Part shown: piece after piece, positions 58,691 through 64,000 of the stretch
Position numbering within the stretch: the first letter of the stretch is position 1
Layout of the letters: each line of letters starts with the position of its first letter
Assembly (NCBI RefSeq): GCF_002368035.1
Contig: NZ_AP018222.1
Location: 310,001 to 374,000 of the forward strand
From: Nostoc linckia NIES-25
GTDB lineage: Bacteria; Cyanobacteriota; Cyanobacteriia; Cyanobacteriales; Nostocaceae
Direction of reading: 5' to 3'
Length of the DNA: 64,000 bases
Program-made: the position numbers and the translations under genes
The notes under the pieces: generated by a model
Databases searched by the model: none
What the model was told of the DNA's origin: nothing
Seen by the model: only the letters and a program-made list of their open reading frames with translations

Positions 58691-60358
58691 TTACAGCTTA
58701 ACTTCTTTACTGAGCATTTTAATCTCAGTACCAGGATAGTAGAATTGCAGAATTTTCTGATTCGACCAACCAAGTTTAGCTAAATTTTGAGCGCCAGTTT
58801 GGCTCAAGCCAACTCCATGTCCTAACCCACCACCAATAAAGGCGTATCCCCATAGTTCTGGTTTGCCTTTGTTTAAGGGTTCTATATAAAAAAGCGTACT
58901 TGTGGGAGCAGCAAAAGCACTGCGAACCTCGTCTTTATGAAGAATAAAGGTGCTGTTATCAGTTTTGACTGCGAGTTCGAGGATGCGTCCACTCTCGCTT
59001 CGCTTCACCACAGCCATAGCCTGAATTTTCTTAAATTTGGCATGAGGGCTATTTTTTACGCGCAAAAATTTCTGTAAATCCTTGATAATATCCTCTATAC
59101 GGGTTTCTCTGCGCCAACGAAACATATTCCACTTGCTTTCATTAAAACCTTGCTGCATGTTAATAAACTTTTGAAAGTTCTTTTCATCAGCTAAATTTTG
59201 CTTCGATAAGTTCCAAAGATTAGTCGCAGCATCGACTACAGGACGCAGATAAGGACGATCCTCACCATTCCAGACATCGCTGAAGGAGGCGGTAACACCG
59301 CCAGTGGTGGAAGAATACAAGGCGTCTACTAGTTCGTTTTTATAAGTCAGTACTTTACCTCTAGTTGTAGCGATCGCTTGGTCTGTTTTCGGTGCTGCTC
59401 CATTCAGCCCATAATAAACTTGGCAGTGTGTATCAGCACACAACTGATAGTTATCTGCCGCAAATCTACGTAAATTTCTCAAGGCATAAGTACGAGCAAG
59501 AATTGTTTGCGCTTCTAAGGCTGCTGTTGGTGCATCAGTGCCTATTTCATAAGGTACAACGCCACGCAAATAAGTTTCTAAGGGTACTTGGTTAACTAAA
59601 GTGTAGGTTCCATAAGCGTTTGGTTGTAAATTTAGCCGCCCTGCATATAGACGAGCATTCTGTGGTTTATCGCTCTTATTCACCCGAATCAAGTTTTTCT
59701 CAGTGCTAATTTCTAACTCATTCGGACTGTAGCGCTTACCATCCACTACCCAACTAACTCGCGGCACTTGTTTGCTAACTTTAGTATCAAGATATGCTTT
59801 TTCTTGATTAGCAGCTTGGATGTTCTGCAACAACAACCGTCGCAATAAAGGAGTGCTGTAAACGTCGCGTTTCGCCCAAACTTGCCAGCGTTCTGGCTGG
59901 GCTATTTCCACTTCCATTCCCTGAGAACGCCATTTTTTTGCACTATCCTCCGCAGTTTCAAAGGTGCGGTATGTACCCAAGACTACCACTTCTTCAACTG
60001 CTGGCTGGGGTAAAGCTTGCATAACTGTTTCCAGCTTGACAGGCTTACTAGTAACCAAAACTTCCTGCTTGTTACCCGTTTGAAATTTTAGCTTTAAGCG
60101 ATCGCCTTTTGTCGGTTCCAGTTGCAACTTCGCTGTGGCTTGGGCGCCAAATCTTTGCACAATCCCAATTTTCAGTTCTACATCGCGGATGTTGCTCTCA
60201 GGCGCCGATGCCGCAGTCAGTCCCGATAGGCTAAATGTCGCCACCATAGTGTAGGAAAAACGCCAAAAGGAAAATTTCATAACTCCCTGATTTTGCCCCT
60301 GAATGCGGCGTTGGAGCTGATTTTCCAATTGCTTTGTAACGCGGTCTTTTTGTCGCAT
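58691..60358 (-). CDS. SpoIID/LytB-domain protein
   Basis: A 555-residue protein. A signal or anchor helix (FSYTMVATFSLSGLTAASA, about residues 27-45) and an SPOR-like part (VVLGTYRTFETAEDSAKKWR, about 125-155) precede the SpoIID domain. That domain has LNLQPNAYGTYTLVNQVPLE, YLRGVVPYEIG, ALEAQTILARTYALRN, ALYSSTTGGVTASFSDVW and the C-terminal GGGLGHGVGLSQTGAQNLAK. SpoIID is a lytic transglycosylase of peptidoglycan, with a catalytic Glu probably in VPYEIG. Start ATG 60358 has GGAG; the frame is open to 60454. Divergent from sulfiredoxin. Confidence 0.88.
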   Translation of the reverse strand: MRQKDRVTKQLENQLQRRIQGQNQGVMKFSFWRFSYTMVATFSLSGLTAASAPESNIRDVELKIGIVQRFGAQATAKLQLEPTKGDRLKLKFQTGNKQEVLVTSKPVKLETVMQALPQPAVEEVVVLGTYRTFETAEDSAKKWRSQGMEVEIAQPERWQVWAKRDVYSTPLLRRLLLQNIQAANQEKAYLDTKVSKQVPRVSWVVDGKRYSPNELEISTEKNLIRVNKSDKPQNARLYAGRLNLQPNAYGTYTLVNQVPLETYLRGVVPYEIGTDAPTAALEAQTILARTYALRNLRRFAADNYQLCADTHCQVYYGLNGAAPKTDQAIATTRGKVLTYKNELVDALYSSTTGGVTASFSDVWNGEDRPYLRPVVDAATNLWNLSKQNLADEKNFQKFINMQQGFNESKWNMFRWRRETRIEDIIKDLQKFLRVKNSPHAKFKKIQAMAVVKRSESGRILELAVKTDNSTFILHKDEVRSAFAAPTSTLFYIEPLNKGKPELWGYAFIGGGLGHGVGLSQTGAQNLAKLGWSNQKILQFYYPGTEIKMLSKEVKL

Positions 60359-60479
60359 GAGTGCTCCAATGATACCATTACCAGTTTTGCCCAAATAAAT
60401 CTCACTTATTTGCAAAACAAAGTCATAACGATTATGATTTATATAAAGGTACAAAACAGAACTAGTTGATAAACTCCTT

Positions 60480-60743
60480 ATGGTTAGAGTCCAAGAAATT
60501 CCATTAAATCAGATTAAACGTCCGTTGCCCCGTGCAAACGATCCAAATAAAGTAGAAGCCTTAATGGAATCGATTGCCGAGATTGGGCAGCAAGAACCGA
60601 TAGATGTTCTAGAAGTAGATGGACAATATTATGGCTTTTCTGGTTGCCATCGGTATGAAGCTTGCCAGCGTTTAGGCAAAGAAACCGTTTTAGCCAGAGT
60701 CCGTAAAGCACCCCGTAGCGTTTTGAAGATGCACTTGGCATAG
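60480..60743 (+). CDS. srx: sulfiredoxin
   Basis: An 87-residue protein reducing overoxidised 2-Cys peroxiredoxin (cysteine sulfinic acid) with ATP. The ParB/Srx fold is seen in VQEIPLNQIKRPLPRANDPN, KVEALMESIAEIGQQEPIDV and the hallmark YGFSGCHRYEACQRLGK, where the first Cys is catalytic and GCHR binds the ATP phosphate. Full length. It is followed by a repeat and then dps, another oxidative-stress gene, so a common role in peroxide defence is likely. Confidence 0.9.
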   Translation: MVRVQEIPLNQIKRPLPRANDPNKVEALMESIAEIGQQEPIDVLEVDGQYYGFSGCHRYEACQRLGKETVLARVRKAPRSVLKMHLA

Positions 60744-60747
60744 AGGA

Positions 60748-60850
60748 TGGGCAGGGGAAGCTCTTGAGGCAGGGGAAAAGGTTAAAGGTTAAAGGGAAAA
60801 GGAATAAATTTAATCTTTCCCCTTTTCCCCTTACCCCTTTCCCCATGCGC
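60748..60850. repeat. G/A-C/T hairpin repeat with conserved core
   Basis: Same design and core as the copies at 46901 and 57842; it separates srx and dps. Confidence 0.75.
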
Positions 60851-60896
60851 TGTTTGGCCAGTCCCCAATTACATATAACCCAATTAGGAGAAAATT

Positions 60897-61388
60897 ATGT
60901 CATCACAAGTAACAGTCAAAAACGTGAATATCGGCATTGACGAGGCGAGTAGGGCTAAAATTGCCGAGGGATTATCTCGGCTGTTGGCTGACACCTACAC
61001 ACTGTATCTGAAAACTCATAATTTCCATTGGAATGTGACCGGCCCGATGTTCCAAACATTGCACCTGATGTTTGAGACCCAGTATACAGAATTAGCGCTA
61101 GCAGTTGATTTAATTGCTGAAAGAATTAGAGCGCTTGGTTATCCCGCACCAGGAACCTACAGCGAATATGCCAAATTAAGTTCGATTCCAGAAACTCCTG
61201 GAGTGCCTAAAGCTGTGGAAATGATTAAGTTGCTAGTAGAAGGACAAGAAGCAGTAGTCAGAACTGCACGATCTATTTTCCCCGTAGTGGGCGAAGTTAA
61301 CGACGAACCTACCGCCGATTTATTGACTCAGCGGATGCAAGTACATGAAAAGACAGCTTGGATGTTGAGAAGTTTGCTGGAAGAATAG
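60897..61388 (+). CDS. dps: Dps-family ferritin-like protein
   Basis: A 163-residue mini-ferritin that oxidises iron with peroxide and stores it. The ferroxidase site residues lie in LKTHNFHWNVTGPMFQTLHLMFETQYTELALAVDLIAERIR: the His of NFHW, the His further on and the Asp/Glu of the second helix. The family pattern continues in RALGYPAPGTYSEYAKLSSI and the final helix VHEKTAWMLRSLLEE. Full length. AGGAG lies seven bases before ATG 60897. Probably shares a stress role with neighbouring srx. Confidence 0.92.
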   Translation: MSSQVTVKNVNIGIDEASRAKIAEGLSRLLADTYTLYLKTHNFHWNVTGPMFQTLHLMFETQYTELALAVDLIAERIRALGYPAPGTYSEYAKLSSIPETPGVPKAVEMIKLLVEGQEAVVRTARSIFPVVGEVNDEPTADLLTQRMQVHEKTAWMLRSLLEE

Positions 61389-61389
61389 G

Positions 61390-61505
61390 AATGGGGCATA
61401 GGGCTAGCTTCGCTAAGGGAAAAGGGAAAAGGGAAAAGGTTAAAGGGAAAACAGAGATCTTTCCTTTCCCCCTTCCCCCTTCCCCTTTGCCCCTTCCCCA
61501 ATCCC
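61390..61505. repeat. G/A-C/T hairpin repeat
   Basis: GGGAAAAGGGAAAAGGG runs face CCCCCTTCCCCTTTGCCCC. It reaches to the start codon of the next gene, so the ribosome binding region of that gene lies inside the repeat. Confidence 0.7.
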
Positions 61506-61507
61506 CC

Positions 61508-62164
61508 ATGTCCATGTCCAATATTGATTTCACCCAAAAGTTACAAAATTTAATGCAGCGAGTGGGTATTTCTAGTTTTAAATCGCTCAGTCGTGCTGCT
61601 GGTGTCTCAGAGCGTCAAATTTTGCGGTTACGGCAAGGAAAGCTAGAGCAGATGCGAGTAGATGTACTGCTGAAGCTGTCGTCGGTGCTAGAGATGCCGT
61701 TGAGTGAATTAGTCACAAATTTTTCAAATGTAGAATTATTACAAAATCCAGCTGCTAATCAAGAATTATTAAAAGAAATTACAAATTTAAAAATAGAATA
61801 CGATCGCTTGCAACTTCAATTAGAACAGCAGCGTGAAATATTACTACAAGAACTCCAGCAGTCAACTTTACAGATGCTGGAGTCTTTGTTGTTGCAATGG
61901 CCAACAGCAGCACAAAAAGCCCAGGAAAATCCAGAGTTTGCAGCAGTCAAAATAGTGCCATTGGTACAAAAACCCCTAGAAAAACTTTTACAAGGGTGGG
62001 GAGTGGAAGCGATCGCATCTGTAGGAACACAAGTACCCTACGATCCCCAACTACACCAATTGATGGACGGAACTGCACAACCTGGGGAAATAGTCAAGGT
62101 ACGCTACACTGGTTACCTTCAAGGTGACAAGCTGCTTTATAGAGCCAAAGTAAGTCCTGTGTGA
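61508..62164 (+). CDS. HTH protein with coiled coil and GrpE-like C-terminus
   Basis: A 218-residue protein. Residues 8-65 form an XRE-type helix-turn-helix (LQNLMQRVGISSFKSLSRAA, GVSERQILRLRQGKL, DVLLKLSSVLEMPLSELV). A coiled coil follows (ITNLKIEYDRLQLQLEQQRE and on, about 85-125). The last 45 residues (VPYDPQLHQLMDGTAQPGEI, VKVRYTGYLQGDKLLYRAKV) match the head domain of GrpE, the nucleotide exchange factor of DnaK. A DNA-binding GrpE relative is thus suggested. ATG 61508 or 61514. No normal Shine-Dalgarno: the leader is repeat DNA. Confidence 0.7.
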   Translation: MSMSNIDFTQKLQNLMQRVGISSFKSLSRAAGVSERQILRLRQGKLEQMRVDVLLKLSSVLEMPLSELVTNFSNVELLQNPAANQELLKEITNLKIEYDRLQLQLEQQREILLQELQQSTLQMLESLLLQWPTAAQKAQENPEFAAVKIVPLVQKPLEKLLQGWGVEAIASVGTQVPYDPQLHQLMDGTAQPGEIVKVRYTGYLQGDKLLYRAKVSPV

Positions 62165-62350
62165 AAGGGATTGGTGACTGGGGACTGGGAATTGGGGAAG
62201 TCTGGGGAGTATGGGAACAGAGGGGGGAAAGATTTCTTCCCCATCCTCTCTTCCTGCTTGCCCCATGCCCACTCCCCAATCACCAGTACCCAATCACCAG
62301 CCCCCAATCACCAGTCCCCAATCACCAGTCCCCAGTCCCCACTCCCCACG
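62165..62350. repeat. STRR-type heptamer array, both orientations
   Basis: GGGGACTGGGAATTGGGG on the left and many CCCCAAT, CACCAGT and CCCCAGT heptamers on the right (62274-62345). It could fold into a long hairpin after the HTH gene. Confidence 0.85.
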
Positions 62351-62538
62351 GTCTGTTGAGCAAGTCAGGAATTATAAGTTAACAGTGGGGAGTTATAAAT
62401 CATAAATTCTCAGTTTTAGTATTGTCTGTTGAGAAATAACAGACACGGGGAATACTAAAACAGCAGAAGCGATGCCTCAGATAACTTTTTTGAGAGGGAA
62501 GGTGCATCTAAACTCCAGTTACAAACAGGACTTAGGGT

Positions 62539-64000
62539 ATGGAAAAGGACAACAAAACAAATGAGTTCCCCAATCAATTATGGGAACTCGTCAGCACTTG
62601 TCCAGTTAAAAACCAACAGGAAAATGTTTCTATTGCCTTTTTATTGCAAATTGTTAACGATATCAAGAAGCTTCAACGAACCCACGAGGGACTCCAGCAA
62701 GCTTATGCACAACTAGAAAGACAAGTAGAAGAACGGACTCAAGAATTAATCAAAACTAACGAGGCACTACAAGCTGAGATTGCTCAACGGCAACAAGTAG
62801 AAGCAGAATTAATGCTTTACAAGCAAGCCCTAGAAAGCTCCAGCGATGCTATTGGCATAGCGGATGCTGCGGGTAATCACATCTACCAAAATTCGGCATT
62901 TTCCAAATTGTATGAATGTAAAACTGTGCAGGACTTCATGAAATTTGGGGGCTTTTCTGCTGTGTTTACTAACTTGGCAGTTGCCAAGGAGATATGGCAA
63001 GTTACTATTTCGGGCAAGCCCTGGATAGGTGAAGTTGAGCAACAGTCGGCTACTGGTCGGATTATGCAGACTTTCCTCAGGTCTTATTCTCTGAAAGATT
63101 CCACAGGTGAGAACGTTGGTTTTGTTGGTGCAATTACTGATATCACCGAACGTAAACTGGCACAATTGCAACTCCAAGAGAAAGAGCAATTTCTCCGCAC
63201 TGTCTACGAGGGATCTGAACATCTGATATTTGTAGTGGATGTTCTAGAAGATGGTGACTTTCGCTTCGCAGATTGGAATCTAGCCACAGAACGTATCGTT
63301 GGTTTGAGCGGCGCACAAGTAAAAGGTAAAACACCAGACGATATACTCGGTGTTGTGGAGGGTGCAGCAGTTCGTCAGAGATATATAACTTGTCTGGAAG
63401 CAGGTAAGGCTATTACCTACGAAGAATGCTTGAATTTTAAAGGTGAAGAAATTTGGTCGCTAACTACGATTAATCCGCTCAAAGACAGTAAGGGTAGAAT
63501 TTATCGGTTGGTGGGAACAACGGTTCATATCACTGAGCGTATACGAGCAGAAACTCAGTTAAAGCAGCAGGCACAAGACTTAGAAAAAGCCCTCAATGAA
63601 CTCCAGCAAACTCAAATGCAGCTTGTCCAAAGTGAGAAGATGTCAGGTTTGGGACAATTAGTAGCGGGTATTGCTCATGAAATCAATAACCCTGTGAATT
63701 TCATTTACGGCAATCTCACCCATGCCAACGACTACATTCAACACCTAGTGCAATTCATTCGGCTCTATCAGCAACTCCATCCCCATCCCATATCTGAAAT
63801 TGAAGAATTAGCAGCAGAGATTGACTTAGAATTTTTGATAGAGGATTTGCCCAAACTCCTCAACTCAATGAAGATTGGGGCCCAACGAATTCGAGAGATT
63901 GTTTTATCCTTACGTAATTTCTCTCGCATGGATGAAGCTGATATGAAAGAAGTAAATATCCATGAGGGAATCGATAGTACTCTGATGATTCTGGAACATC
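62539..64000 (+). CDS. PAS-domain sensor histidine kinase (truncated by the window end)
   Basis: At least 487 residues, open to the last base. A coiled coil (GLQQAYAQLERQVEERTQEL, about residues 52-95) precedes two PAS/PAC domains: YKQALESSSDAIGIADAAGN to GAITDITERKLA, and LRTVYEGSEHLIFVVD to GTTVHITERIRA. A second coiled coil (LEKALNELQQTQMQLVQSEK) leads to the H-box MSGLGQLVAGIAHEINNPVN, whose His is the phosphorylation site. The ATPase domain lies beyond the window. No membrane helix, so it is a cytosolic sensor. Start ATG 62539. Confidence 0.88.
   Translation, partial: MEKDNKTNEFPNQLWELVSTCPVKNQQENVSIAFLLQIVNDIKKLQRTHEGLQQAYAQLERQVEERTQELIKTNEALQAEIAQRQQVEAELMLYKQALESSSDAIGIADAAGNHIYQNSAFSKLYECKTVQDFMKFGGFSAVFTNLAVAKEIWQVTISGKPWIGEVEQQSATGRIMQTFLRSYSLKDSTGENVGFVGAITDITERKLAQLQLQEKEQFLRTVYEGSEHLIFVVDVLEDGDFRFADWNLATERIVGLSGAQVKGKTPDDILGVVEGAAVRQRYITCLEAGKAITYEECLNFKGEEIWSLTTINPLKDSKGRIYRLVGTTVHITERIRAETQLKQQAQDLEKALNELQQTQMQLVQSEKMSGLGQLVAGIAHEINNPVNFIYGNLTHANDYIQHLVQFIRLYQQLHPHPISEIEELAAEIDLEFLIEDLPKLLNSMKIGAQRIREIVLSLRNFSRMDEADMKEVNIHEGIDSTLMILEH

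Noticed and set aside
1..64000. tRNA and rRNA genes
   Set aside because: I looked for typical tRNA and rRNA core sequences on both strands and saw none; a tRNA scanner would be decisive.

Overview
The window is chromosomal DNA of an oxygenic, probably filamentous heterocyst-type (Nostocales, Nostoc-like) cyanobacterium. Evidence: very frequent GCGATCGC (HIP1) octamers; photosynthesis genes (a psbA paralogue, petF ferredoxin, psb34, a biliverdin reductase, a CruP-like cyclase); a ThiO-ThiG fusion; and intergenic regions full of the short dispersed repeats typical of this group (heptameric tandem repeats, G/A-rich hairpins, MITE-like elements). No tRNA, rRNA, CRISPR array or complete insertion sequence was recognised.

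Layout. 1-6400 is an accessory region: a DevB/HlyD-type export adaptor, three tandem paralogous small peptides with a double-glycine-type leader, a sigma-70-family factor with an unknown companion, and a fourth leader-peptide gene. 6600-13250 holds two paralogous Hsp20 genes with matching upstream regions, flanking a methyltransferase, an amino-acid-type ABC binding lipoprotein, a peptidoglycan-binding-domain protein, a membrane protein and a MITE with an 8-bp target duplication. 13700-21700 has a secreted protein, a methyltransferase, topoisomerase I, a small divergent RHH/SAP pair and a transketolase-like enzyme. 21860-25110 is AT-rich and accessory: a 41-bp tandem repeat with phased A-tracts, an AIG1/Toc34-like GTPase ending in a six-glycine zipper, remnants of PIN and HicB genes, a Uma2 protein and a second MITE that sits 38 bp before psbA. 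That psbA encodes a rogue (sentinel-type) D1 lacking several Mn-cluster ligands.

26500-41300: a histidine kinase with a worn ATP-binding domain; a permease, a DUF1980-like partner and a membrane-anchored protein; a minus-strand sulfur set (class V aminotransferase, sulfite oxidase, TauE/SafE exporter); a coiled-coil protein; CruP. 42100-50900: citramalate synthase, a ferredoxin, ThiO-ThiG, psb34, a TPR protein and a phytochelatin-synthase-like protein. 51400-64000: WD40/pentapeptide and pentapeptide proteins, an Rpn-type nuclease broken by one stop codon, map-bvdR, petF, a SpoIID-like protein, sulfiredoxin, Dps, an HTH protein with a GrpE-like tail, and a PAS histidine kinase running off the window end.

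Two themes stand out. First, dispersed repeats have entered genes: they form in-frame insertions in cimA, thiO-thiG and cruP, and they supply the apparent start codons of several others. Second, the least explained loci are the leader-peptide/adaptor/sigma cluster at the left end, the glycine-zipper GTPase, and the rogue D1. All protein identities come from reading motifs by eye; no database search was run.
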